Assembly: GCA_014885115.2 (NCBI GenBank) | Contig: WKLE02000672.1 | Span: 2,248 to 35,088 of the forward strand | Direction of reading: 5' to 3' | Length of the DNA stretch: 32,841 nucleotides | Source of the DNA: Asterionellopsis glacialis | Lineage: Eukaryota; Bacillariophyta; Plagiogrammaphyceae; Rhaphoneidales; Asterionellopsidaceae | Shown: one piece after another, positions 9,321 through 19,488 of the stretch | How positions within the stretch are numbered: the stretch's first letter is position 1 | How the letters are laid out: the number at the start of each line of letters is the position of its first letter | Position numbers and translations under genes: made by a program | The notes under the pieces: model-generated | Told to the model about the DNA's origin: nothing | The model's database searches: none | The model's input: the letters and a program-made list of their open reading frames with translations, nothing else

Positions 9321-12300
9321 AAAGGCAATTAAACGACGCAAACAATTAAAACGAATGACAAAGATTGTTGCGAAAGCATGGTCATTACCAAATTCAGAAC
9401 CATTTCAAGAATCACACCATCGATCATCGAAAAAACAACACGGTGAAAACAGGGCTGCATGTTATGATTTATCAACTATAGGGCAGCATATTGACAATGA
9501 AGAATATGGACCTGGAAGACACGGTTGGGAACAATTCTCAAAAGATATTGGTGGTGTCTATAATCGTCATATTACAAGGTACGTTTAGGTCATTGTTGAC
9601 ATGTCTTGGTCTTTTTTTTTCGTGTTGAAAAATCGTTTTTTTTTTTTCGTTGGCATACCTCTCGCCCTGTGCGCGCAAGTGCGTAGAATCTACGTACAAA
9701 CAATACGGACATGTCATGGAGAAGAAGAAAAAAATGAAGGTTGTGTTCACAAAGTCGTTTCATTTTTTCTTCTTTTACTACAATGACGAGAGTGTCAGCA
9801 AACAAAAAATATTTTGTTTACGTGATTGAACTTCTCACATTGGCATCTGTTTATTTTGAATCATCTTATCCCAATATTGTTCGAAAAATAATCAACTTGT
9901 AGAAGGAATTCCAAACATGCCAAAGTTGCAGCACAACATATTGAGGCAGTCAAGGAAATGTTAGGTAAACTCGATGCAGCATTAGCTACAGCTGCATCTG
10001 AATATTGCCCACCACCTATCCATCATGATCATGAGAAGGGTGCCAAAGCGAAAAAACGTAAGTCACAAGATGATACGGAGCAGCATCAAGACACCAAAAA
10101 CAGCAGAAAAAGGACTACTACAGCTGCGGCAAATGGGAAAGCGTCACCAACACCACGCAATAGACAAGCAGTCAAGAAGCAAAAGAAACAAATGTCAACA
10201 CGTGAATGTGAAACCGAAATAAGAAAAGTCCGGAGAGAACTTGATAAACTATTGAAAAATCATCGTAAAGCAACCAAGGTATTGGATGATTTTCAAAATG
10301 AACGTAATGAAAGTCAATATCCTGTAGATGATGAATTATTAATGGAAGAGGAAAAAGAGAGAAACACCGGCACTACAACAACATCATTAGTGACACCTAC
10401 AGCATGCCCAGCAGCACGAATTCCAGATGTGGATGGGTTTCCTGGTATACCCCCTCATTGTGTACCAGATATGCTTATGGTATGGGACTTTTTATGCACC
10501 TTCACACGTGCATTGTCATTGATGCCTATATCACTTGATAACTTTGCTGCAGCCCTCACCTTCAAACCTAGTACCACCAAAGGTGCAGAGGGAGGTGACC
10601 TTCCACCTGTCTATTTAGCCGAAGCACACCTGGGTCTTATAAAACTCCTATTGAACGACCCCGCAAGTGATGATTGGTGGTGGAGTATATTAGAGACAGA
10701 TGCAACAGAGGGCGTGGCTGGCAAAGACGATGACTTAGCAGCTACTGGTATTACAAAGGTTGCTAGCGATGCACCTGTCATCAAAGTTGATATGGCAGCC
10801 TTATTCGCAGAAGTGGAAGACCCACTTATTACCACAAGTTGGATTCAAGTATTGGAAGAAGTTCGGAATGTATCTGTTGGACAAGTCCGTAATGTCGTCA
10901 AAAGTGCCATGTCGATCGTAACAAACAGGTACGTTAGGTCCTATTTGAAAATATCTATACGAAAAGGTAAAGGTAATTCAGCAGGATTTACCAAACGTGC
11001 TGTATTATGGTTGGTTGATCGTGTACGTGATGCAAGACCTGATTTGTGGCAAAGGAGTGTCAACCAACAAGCCATGTTTAAACAGCGAGCCAAAATTGTG
11101 GAAGAATGTACACAAGCAATGGAAAAGTTGGACGAAACTACAGAAACTGTAAATGTGGAGGAAATGGACTCAGATGACGATTCTGATGATTCTGATGATG
11201 AATCTGACGATGAGGGTGAAGAACCAAAAATTAAGGAAAATGCGGATGGTGCCAACCATGCAATGGATATTGAACAAGATGAAGCTAACATGCCTGTCAA
11301 ATCAGTCATACCTAATAAGCCCCCACCGCAGATTGTAGACTTGTTACTCCCGCCTGCTAAACCATTAACAGCTTCTGGTATTGTGAGCCCTTTCTCGTGG
11401 CCATTCTTGGCAGGTGCTGCTGCTTGTCGTATCCTACATTGGTACAAACGGTTACGGAATGAAGTTGATGATTCTATTCGAGCGTTCCATGAATTAAGTC
11501 CTATGACTGTTGCAGAACGACGAAGTCGTGAATCTATGGCTGCTGAACGGACATTGTCGGAATGTGTCGTACGGGATGATAATGGAAATCCGTTAGAACG
11601 TGCGATTCAACATTTATGTGCTGGTGGTGCATATCTCGAATTATCAGCTGTCGAACGGCTTTGTATCCTTAAAATATTAATCGACTCGGCGTATGATGCA
11701 TCAAGGACATATGCGGTGGTCGATGAGAACTTTAAGATGCGAATAAGTGCATTGAAATCGTTGGAAGCCGAAGAACGCCGTGCCAAACGTGAAGCGCGTG
11801 AAGAGGCAGCAGCAGAGGCGAAAACGGCGCGTGAACAACTTGCTCTTGATGCAAGAAATAAATTCTTTGAAGAGAAGAAGCAACAAATCAAAGAGCTCAA
11901 TATGGAAATGAATGAATACTCCGATGAATTCATAGAGGGACTAACAGATGAAGATATTGCCGAGTTTGACGAAGAGACCAAGAATGAATTCGAGGCCCTA
12001 CCTAAACCAGAAACCTTCAACAAGACTGAGGTAAACAAAATGGTTGTCAAATTGCAAGAAGCAGCGGCATTTGGTACGCACTACGTCGTTGTTCTAACCA
12101 TGGATGAAATTGTTGCTCGAGAAAAGGAATCGTTGGCTTCCATGGAAGAAAGTCTTGCAGAAGTTGGTGATACAGATGAGTTGATTCAGAATGCAGTCAT
12201 TGACCGTGAAACATCCAAGCGTATAGAAAAGCTCAAGAGGGATATCGAAAACGCAAAATATCTAGAAGTATCGCTTCCGCCTGCCCGTGAAACAGCTGTT

Positions 12301-14252
12301 GAAACATTGAAGGATGCTATGGAAGATGGTACTATTAAGGTCTTGCGTGGTGCTATCCGAGTGGCAAAGCAAGTGAAGTTGACAGGGTACGATGAAGAAA
12401 CTGGTGGAGTCTTTGCATTGGACTTGCTTCGTGATGCACACCTGGAATTACGGTCGGCAGAGAAGCGCAAACGTGTGATTGATGCACAGAAAGACCTTGT
12501 TGCGAAAAGGAACAAATGTTTTATTAGGACTGAACCCATGGGAAGAGATAGGTTCAGAAATCGTTTCTGGCAGTTTGATACAGATGAAAGTCCTCGTATA
12601 TGGGTCGAAGCTGATTATGTATTGAGTGGCACACCACCATCGACAAATTCTAACTATGTAAATCTAGTTAAGGACGCATCTTCAACAATACTTGGGGAAC
12701 CCGACAAGGAAGAAGATTTTGGTGCAAGTGACGAGAAGGAGCAATTCCGGAAGTTCTGTCGCCAGGAATATCATTCAGCTGGGGAAGTTGCGTCTCTTAC
12801 AAGGCGTCACTGGGGATGTCAAACGACTGAGAAGTCGCTGAGAGCAATGATCAAAAATATTGATCGACGAGGTATACGAGAGGCAGAACTCAGATCCAAT
12901 CTTAAAACCTCGTTAGAGAACAGTGGATTGTCAACTTCTACCCAACCTCCGAAGGAAGCAGAAGAGGGTTCTTCGTCTATAGAAAAGAAAGCTACTGACC
13001 ATGACAAGACAGACGAGGCTGGAGATGATGCATTCCGAACCAATGGCGACGAAACTGTGTTTGCTGAGGCAAAAGCAGAAGTAGACACTAGTTACTCTTC
13101 TGCCGTGGATCCTTTCCTTTTGGGAGATATGGAATCAGCTATTGGCAGACGTGTACGGGTGCGTGAAGTACTTGAACCATCCAGAGTTCCCGTTGTTGCC
13201 AATTACACAGTTGCTACGGTTACTGGTTGGAAGATGCAAAAGGAGGAGGTCGTAGTACCAAATGCTCCAGAATCATCAGAGGCCAATGTAGATGGTGAAA
13301 CTCAAGCTCAAATTAGTGAAACTGAAACACTACAACAAGAAACGTCAATTATTGAGGTACCTGTCTGGCGAGTCACGCAGGACAGTGGTGGAGAAGCCGA
13401 ACTAGGTGCAAAAGAAATTCTCGATAGTCTGTGTCGCTATATTAAATGGAAAAATCAGAAAACAGGATACGTCGAAGATGATGCTGCCTTTTTATCCTAT
13501 CGAAACTCTTTAGGAAGACATTGTGGACGAGCTGCTGATGCTGCATTATCGTCAAGCCCAATGTTCCTTGCACGCTTGATGGTGAAACGCGAACAAGAGT
13601 TGTACACCCCCCTCAAGAATAGAGCTTATGACAACAACTGGGGTGGAAAGAGTGGTGCACGAAATATTTGGATAACAACTATGAGAGATTATGCGTTCGA
13701 ACTTGATACTGTCCGGAATGGCTTGCTAACCTTGGAAAGCGCATTTCTTGAGTTGACGGGTGAATTTGCAAATTTTGAAACCTCTGATCCAGCACAAGAA
13801 GTACCAAATGGCAAAGCTCTCCTTGAAAATGAATCATCTCGTTTTGATATTGAACTTGAAAACATTGACAAACAAGTTCGTGGATTGTGGAATTCACGTC
13901 AAAGTCGAGAGGTTTTCATTGAAATTGTCAGGAGTAAGTGACTTGTTTTGAACATCGTTGTCTCTGTTGCTCACTCTGACATGGTAACTAAACTCCTTTT
14001 CTTTCTCTTCTATATTGAAAACTCTGCATATTCACAGCTAGCACGACAACTGGTTTTCTCGCGTTAGCACTTGATTTGTTATGTCGTAATTGCTGGGCTT
14101 ACGTGGATGCCAATAAACTTTCTCAGTCTTCAAGAAGTTCACGCAGTGGTACTGCATCAACTATGGAAGCAGCTGTACCAACTCGTCAAACCAGACGATT
14201 GAATGCATGGCAACAAGCAAACATGGAAGAGTCACAAAATTGGTATTACTAA
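9292..14252 (+). CDS. DDT/WHIM-domain chromatin-remodelling subunit (ISWI-partner type), three exons
   Basis: Exons are 9292-9578, 9903-13933 and 14038-14252. The introns (324 and 104 bases) have GTACGT/TAG and GTAAGT/CAG ends, and both junctions restore the frame (…HITR-RNSKHAK…, …EIVR-T-STTTGF…). Product about 1510 residues. A DDT domain lies near 275-345 (VPDMLMVWDFLCTFTRALSL, then ISLDNFAAALTF). An acidic Asp/Ser run is at about 517-540, a WHIM1-like helix (LSAVERLCILKILIDSAYD) near 675-705, and a charged coiled coil at about 715-760. A WHIM2/WSD-type block, GRDRFRNRFWQFD...RIWVE, is near 976-998. This order is known from BAZ/ACF1-WSTF and plant RLT proteins that bind ISWI ATPases and set nucleosome spacing; no bromodomain or PHD finger is seen. 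Lys/Arg-rich N-terminal parts suggest nuclear location. The start is the ATG in ACCATGG at 9292. Confidence 0.9.
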
Positions 14253-14376
14253 AACAGTAATTATGATATAGTATAAAGGTCTAGCTAGAAGTTTGTTTTT
14301 GAGAATATTCTTCGTAGCAACATCTTCTATAATAAGGTGTTGTCTTTTCTATAGTACTTTCCTTGGGAGTGTCGAG

Positions 14377-15975
14377 TTATGAGAGATGGTACTGACTTAC
14401 GACAAGTGTAATGCCGATAAGTACCAGGTTGAAAAGCCATGGGAGAGTCGTCAATCCCAGCAACTTTTGTCCTTGGATGTGTATTGTACTGTACCAAAGT
14501 GGACCGATCACTTTCAATAGTGCCATGAGCGATGCACGTTCACCAGCTAATTCGCCTTGAGGTATTCTAACACCTTCTGATTTGGACGATGAAGCATGTG
14601 AAAACAATTCAGCTGTAATGCCCAACGATTGTGCACCTGCCAAAAATCCAATAATGGATCCAATAACCAAGCCTTTAAATCCGAAGAGGGTTGCTCCCAA
14701 TGGACTACCGATTGCCGAGAGCGTGGATAGTATCGTAAAACGCTTTACACCCAACTTTTGTACTAAATATCCACCTATCGCATTGGATGATATACCTATA
14801 ATACCAAACATACCTACAAATCTTGAAAAGTCAGATGTACTTAAATTCCATTGTGTTTTGGCAATAATTTGAAAGAAATCACCCATAACTTTTGGAAAGG
14901 TTTGTAGCATGAGCAGTATCGCCAAGATGCGGACTTCCTTTCCACGTTTTATCAAGAGTCTTGTAGAGGACAAAGGTGCTTGAAGTAAGAGCTTACGTGT
15001 TTCATGTGCTTCGAATGGTATTTTATCCGATGGGTGTAATGTTTCAGGCATACCAAAGTTGACAAGCAATGCTGCACATGTCATCCCCAAGGCTGATACA
15101 CCGTACGATACAGATAAACCAAACTTCTCCGCCAATACACCAGCTGTAAAGGATCCCAGGAAAAATCCACCGCTTACCAATGCAAATTGTAATCCCAAGG
15201 CAGAACTCATCAAGGATGATGATCCGGAAGTTACATCACTCAGGACAGCTTGAGCTGTCGTAATATGCATAGCTGTACTAATCATGTTGCAAAACTTGGA
15301 CGCACATATAGTTCGTACACTGTGAGGATTCGCGGAAACTAAAAAGTTACTCATGGCTATAGATGATATAGCACCCAGCATAATGGGCTTGCGTCCAATG
15401 GAATCAATGATACTTCCCAACGCTGGCGAAAGGAATATTTCACACAAAGCTGTACTTGATTGTATTATAGATAAAATAGACGTGGCCTTGGTAGAACCCA
15501 ATTCATTTACTAATGTTGGGGCAGGTAAAAATGCGACTAGCGCACCTGATACACTCATAAGGAAGGATGCCGTTCGCAATACAACCAATGGTCTTGAATG
15601 CAATGATGGTGGTACTTCTGCAACAGATGCCTCTGATTCTGGGACTAATGTTGGCTTCAACTCATCATTGTTTTGTTGTTCTAACAGCGGAGGTGTCGCT
15701 GTTGCTATGCAGTTTTGTCTAGTATCCTGCAATTTTTCTTCACTTGTTGTTTTGACAATATTATCAGTGTCTGGTGTTGTTGGTGTTGTTGTTTGTTCCG
15801 TATTGCCTATTGTTGTTGTTGCTGCTGCTGCTTTTGCTGTTGTCAAGGGGGATTTAGGAGGAATAACTGCTGCTGTTGACGTAATTCTTCTATTGGATAT
15901 AGTTGCATTTGTTCCATTGACAATGTAGGAAAACAATACACCTATAATAAATGATACATGCCGCTGTTGCTTCAT
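14377..15975 (-). CDS. Major facilitator superfamily transporter with N-terminal signal peptide
   Basis: Product 532 residues from the Met at 15975; an in-frame Met at 16068 would add 31 polar residues before the hydrophobic leader and is less likely. Residues about 8-24 (VSFIIGVLFSYIVNGTNA) look like a signal peptide. A 110-residue low-complexity Thr/Ala/Gln/Glu-rich segment follows, then about 12 membrane segments. The loop between TM2 and TM3 carries GSIIDSIGRKPIML, matching MFS motif A (G-x3-D-x2-GRK). The general pattern resembles the TetA/SLC46-like drug-proton antiporter branch, but the substrate cannot be told. A cleavable leader before an MFS core suggests routing through the ER to a vacuole, plasma membrane or plastid envelope; no ASAFAP-type motif is seen. 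It is convergent with the DDT/WHIM gene, with 124 bases between the stops. Confidence 0.87.
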   Translation of the reverse strand: MKQQRHVSFIIGVLFSYIVNGTNATISNRRITSTAAVIPPKSPLTTAKAAAATTTIGNTEQTTTPTTPDTDNIVKTTSEEKLQDTRQNCIATATPPLLEQQNNDELKPTLVPESEASVAEVPPSLHSRPLVVLRTASFLMSVSGALVAFLPAPTLVNELGSTKATSILSIIQSSTALCEIFLSPALGSIIDSIGRKPIMLGAISSIAMSNFLVSANPHSVRTICASKFCNMISTAMHITTAQAVLSDVTSGSSSLMSSALGLQFALVSGGFFLGSFTAGVLAEKFGLSVSYGVSALGMTCAALLVNFGMPETLHPSDKIPFEAHETRKLLLQAPLSSTRLLIKRGKEVRILAILLMLQTFPKVMGDFFQIIAKTQWNLSTSDFSRFVGMFGIIGISSNAIGGYLVQKLGVKRFTILSTLSAIGSPLGATLFGFKGLVIGSIIGFLAGAQSLGITAELFSHASSSKSEGVRIPQGELAGERASLMALLKVIGPLWYSTIHIQGQKLLGLTTLPWLFNLVLIGITLVVSQYHLS

Positions 15976-16888
15976 TTTAAAAATTGGTATTGGTAATTCC
16001 TTACTTGAGAGTTTATGCGTAACGATGAGGATGTAGTTTGACAGGTGCGTACAATAAGATTGACTCACTCACTGACACACAGACGAATTGAACCAGCAGA
16101 AAAAAAAGTTATAGAAGCTGTTGTTGTATTATATACGGTGACTTATGCGGTGACTCACAAAGTAGCGTTGTTTGTTGCAATTTTTATTTGATAGCACCGT
16201 CAAGACATGAAACGAAGCGAACTAAACGACAATTCTCAATGGGAAAACGAAAATGATGAGTGAGCACGAGGCTGAGTGAGGTAGTTTTGGACTGGTCAGC
16301 ACAAGAGCGAAAGAAAACTGACTGTACAGTTTTTTTTACGTTGAATGCATACCATGTCCTACGAGTGATTTTCTGCCTTGATATTTATATGTGTCAGTCG
16401 TCAGCAAATGGGACTGCGACATTACACTGAGCTGGGAGCGGAGATGAGTTCGCATCGGAAATTGGACTGAGGACAGACGTCAAAGAGCTCTCTCTGTCCG
16501 TTATGCGCCCGAACCCAAACTTCCTTGTCCCTGTGAATCAGTTTGGCTATGTAGTTGCTTTGCACAGTTCCCATCAAGCCAACAAAGATTCTCGCATTGA
16601 ATCGTCTTGCTGGGTTTTCTGTTGCATCCCTCTTACAGTAAGTAGACTAGACTATTATCTCCTTTTTTGACACCGCACACCCAGATGGCCAACCCAGCAA
16701 AGGATAAACAACAGCGTTTGATACATCGACCGACAATTCAAGTACCGTACAAAAAGGTAGGAGTAGTTGATAGTCTGGTGTACCTGGTACTCCAAGCTAC
16801 GAGCAAGGATTGTAACACATTCACAGACCTTTAACATCTTAAAAAACAAAAAAACAAACATTGATCAAATTCATGCAGAAAGTTCGCA
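15976..16888. promoter_or_regulatory. Divergent intergenic region between MFS and hydroxylase genes
   Basis: Holds the promoters of the minus-strand MFS gene and the plus-strand hydroxylase. A 10-base palindrome ACTGTACAGT lies at 16321-16330. GTAAGTAG at about 16637 and TTCATGCAG ending at 16878 could bound a 5' UTR intron of the hydroxylase, which is speculative. The last 150 bases or so are duplicated downstream at 18230-18365. No gene seen. Confidence 0.4.
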
Positions 16889-18098
16889 ATGGTTGTTGGA
16901 ACATCATCTCAAGCTCGAGTCATTAAAACAACGACAAAAAGATCAATCCATAGCAATCATGGTGGTCGACTAAAAAATAATGAAAATGGTGACAGTTCCA
17001 CAACTAAAACATCCACCCTTTTCATGTTATTACTAGTATTAGTCATACCTCTTTTGGGTATTTATTTAGATCGTCAAATACAACAATGGGAACAATCTAT
17101 CTTGTGGCAACAATTTCATGTATCTAAAATTGAAGATTTTGTACAAGATGCAGCTTTCATTAAAAGAATCAACAACTATACGTTATGGCGAGCTTGCGAT
17201 GAACTCACAGCCAACTATACACGTTTTTGGTATTATCCTGGAAACGAACCAAATAATGTCTTCGAAGAAATAACTATTCAGGTATGTGGGTGGGTGGGTG
17301 TGCACAGGTAATTGCTGTGCGAATGTGTATTATTTGTCATGTGGAAGTGTCTATACTAGCGTACTTTGGAATTTTGAATCGATACTTGCCTTGTTTTGGT
17401 GAAAACAAGAAAGGAAGGTATCACATCAAGTTCCTTCACCCTTCTTGCTTCTCTCGTATGTAGTTTTTTGCCTCTTTTGTATACTATCTTCTTCTTTCAT
17501 TATTTCATTTTGTTATGCCATTTCTTTGTTTTGAATTCTAACGTTTGCTTTCTTTCTTCCATTTTACCAAAAGATCTACAAAGATACACCCTATTGGGAT
17601 AAGGCTGTGTCCTACGAATACTGGTGTAACATAATGACACCTAATGGTAAGGAATGGCCATGGCATACAGATCGTGATGATGATGTATTGGAGAGAGAAG
17701 AGAAGCTTGTCTTTCCATTGATGGGTGCGGTATATTATGGTTTTAATGAAACATATGAAGGTGGTGACTTTACCATGGTCAATAGTGTCCCCTATTCTCG
17801 TGGGACACGAGTATCGGATGCAGACGAACAGTGTCAAGATGATTATTGTATTACCAATGATCATTTATTGAAAAAATCGCAAGCCAAACGAAGTGAAATA
17901 CTATCAGTGTCAACCAAGTTTAATACGCTACTATTTGCAAATGTGTCACACTTTCATAAAGTAACCAAATTGAAGTCTGGTAGACGATATGCTCTTGCTG
18001 TGAATGCCAATCATTGGAAACCCTACGATATTAAACAAGCACCATCAAATGATGGAATGATACAATTTGCCAAAGAGAAATCGATTGATTTGTCCTAG
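16889..18098 (+). CDS. Prolyl-4-hydroxylase-like 2-oxoglutarate/Fe(II) oxygenase, two exons
   Basis: Exon 1 is 16889-17281 and exon 2 is 17574-18098. The 292-base intron (GTATGT...AAAAG) is phase 0 and joins ...EEITIQ to IYKDTPYW. Product 305 residues. The N-terminal 40 residues are basic and Ser/Thr-rich, followed by a single membrane anchor at about 43-60 (LFMLLLVLVIPLLGIYL), giving type II ER/Golgi topology. The catalytic domain shows the HxD iron-ligand pair in PWHTDRDDD (His162, Asp164). The distal HxV...GRR block, FHKVTKLKSGRRYALAVN, supplies His259 and Arg268/269 for iron and 2-oxoglutarate. This matches membrane-anchored P4H-type hydroxylases; the substrate (proline in secreted proteins, or other) is not determined. 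Its promoter and first codons are duplicated downstream at 18230-18423. Confidence 0.88.
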
Positions 18099-18229
18099 GA
18101 AAATGAGTTAAAGGCACCGAATGATGCTTCGTATTTTGAATGTGAATTGCATTGTAGCATAGTCAAGAAATGCTCCTTCTACTTTAGTAATCCTATCTGT
18201 ATTTAACATTTTGCACCTGTTGCAACGTT

Positions 18230-18423
18230 TCTGCAAAATATCGTACAATACTACTTACTACTCTTTCCGTCGACAAGCTATCAATGATTGAAACACATAC
18301 ACAGACACATCCTCCAAAGTAACAAAATAAATAAATATCTCAAATTCATGCAGTAAGTTAGCTTGATGGCTGTTGGAACATCAACTCAAGCTGAAGTCAG
18401 CGAAATAGTCATCAAAATAACGC
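18230..18423 (+). pseudogene. Truncated second copy of the hydroxylase promoter and first codons
   Basis: This stretch aligns by eye to about 16738-16950. Shared landmarks in the same order are ATCGTACAA/ACCGTACAA, AAACACATACACAGAC/AACACATTCACAGAC, CAAATTCATGCAG (identical, 18341 and 16866) and ATGGCTGTTGGAACATCA versus ATGGTTGTTGGAACATCA. The copy starts with ATG at 18366 and encodes MAVGTSTQAEV against MVVGTSSQARV, with a short insertion. Similarity stops near 18423. The rest of a second gene copy is missing; instead a more GC-rich block begins and runs to the assembly gap. It reads open for about 37 codons in total, so it is probably a dead fragment. Confidence 0.65.
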
Positions 18424-18468
18424 CCAATTCCTCCTCCTCATGCTCAAACTGCGCGTTTTGCTATGATA

Positions 18469-18852
18469 CTATCCGGTCTTGGTGAAGATGAACATCTCCC
18501 GACTGGTGAAAGACGATCCGGTCATTTTGGCCGAGTAGTTCTCTGCGTCGTACTGGAACCGGAACGAATAGCCTTGACTCTCCATGACGTCTAGGATGAC
18601 GCACACGGCGTCCTCTTCATGGTACTTCTGGAAGTCGTGGTTCATTTCGGCTTTGTAGTGGCCGTATTCGTCACGATAAAAGTCGAGCGGTTTAGAGCTC
18701 TTGGCGAGTTTGATGGAGGCGAGCTTCTGGTTGACGGCCTGGATGAGAGTGTTGGTGACAGCTTCGCCGTGGAAGGAGAAGGACTTCTCGTTCGCGACCT
18801 GAAAGCCCGAAGGCTTGATCTTGAAGGTCTTTTTCAGTATGATGTTGGGCAT
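18469..18852 (-). CDS. Small protein of unknown function in a GC-richer block
   Basis: 127 residues from the ATG at 18852. A good 3' splice site (TTTCAATTGCAG, ending at 18856 in plus coordinates) lies just before the ATG, so there is probably an intron in the 5' UTR or a short upstream exon; no donor was identified. The sequence is soluble and mixed alpha/beta-looking, with no signal peptide or membrane segment. Fragments are FKIKPSGFQVANEKSFSFHG, VCVILDVMESQGYSFRFQYD and SSFTSREMFIF. I do not recognise the family. G+C is about 52-53% in the three 60-base lines from 18541 to 18720, clearly above the flanking genes (35-43% in two lines sampled from the hydroxylase exon). Foreign origin, contamination joined by scaffolding, or a normal local gene are all possible. 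Confidence 0.6.
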   Translation of the reverse strand: MPNIILKKTFKIKPSGFQVANEKSFSFHGEAVTNTLIQAVNQKLASIKLAKSSKPLDFYRDEYGHYKAEMNHDFQKYHEEDAVCVILDVMESQGYSFRFQYDAENYSAKMTGSSFTSREMFIFTKTG

Positions 18853-19247
18853 GACCTGCAATTGAAATGATGGATTCGTACAGAATTGAACCGAGCTCAA
18901 CAGGAAGTCAATGGGCGATTGATTTAATCTCCTCAACTATTAACTAATTCCTAAAAAAAAATGTCGCTCTGGTCCAACTTCTCTTAGGATGATCTTTCTG
19001 ATCTTCGATACGTGAGCTCCCTAACCTTTGATGAGTTCCTGACCAAGGTGTTGATCGAATGATTTGAAACTTCTCGGGCTTGCGGTACGTGCGATTTATT
19101 GAAAAAAAATGAAATACTGAACTTGATCGTCGATCGGTACCGTGAGCCGCGGTAAGATGTCCAGAAAGTAGTCCTACTCGTATTAGTTCTAGAAACTAGA
19201 AGCAAGACCAAAAAATGGAGGAGTCGTGGGTCGTGGATCATCTCTAC
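18853..19247. other. Non-coding stretch between the small gene and the gap
   Basis: 5' flank of the minus-strand small gene, ending at the N run. It contains GATCGTCGATCGGTACCGTGA-like GC-rich patches (about 19120-19155) and short frames only. Nothing recognised. Confidence 0.4.
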
Positions 19248-19486
19248 NNNNNNNNNNNNNNNNNNNNNNNNNNNNNNNNNNNNNNNNNNNNNNNNNNNNN
19301 NNNNNNNNNNNNNNNNNNNNNNNNNNNNNNNNNNNNNNNNNNNNNNNNNNNNNNNNNNNNNNNNNNNNNNNNNNNNNNNNNNNNNNNNNNNNNNNNNNNN
19401 NNNNNNNNNNNNNNNNNNNNNNNNNNNNNNNNNNNNNNNNNNNNNNNNNNNNNNNNNNNNNNNNNNNNNNNNNNNNNNNNNNNNNN
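19248..19486. other. Assembly gap (239 N)
   Basis: Run of undetermined bases. It removes the 5' end of the trigger-factor-like gene and separates it from the GC-richer block, so linkage across it depends on scaffolding. Confidence 0.99.
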
Positions 19487-19488
19487 CA

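Noticed and set aside
10611..13088. Several minus-strand Ser-rich open frames (for example 10941-11447, 11607-12050, 12186-12539)
   Set aside because: They are antisense to the conserved DDT/WHIM protein, whose domains are clear on the plus strand.
15353..15928. Plus-strand open frame of 191 codons
   Set aside because: It is antisense to the MFS transporter and its low-complexity N-terminal region; the real gene has 12 membrane segments and MFS motif A on the minus strand.
17538..17864. Minus-strand open frame of 108 codons
   Set aside because: It is antisense to hydroxylase exon 2, which carries the HxD iron-binding motif.
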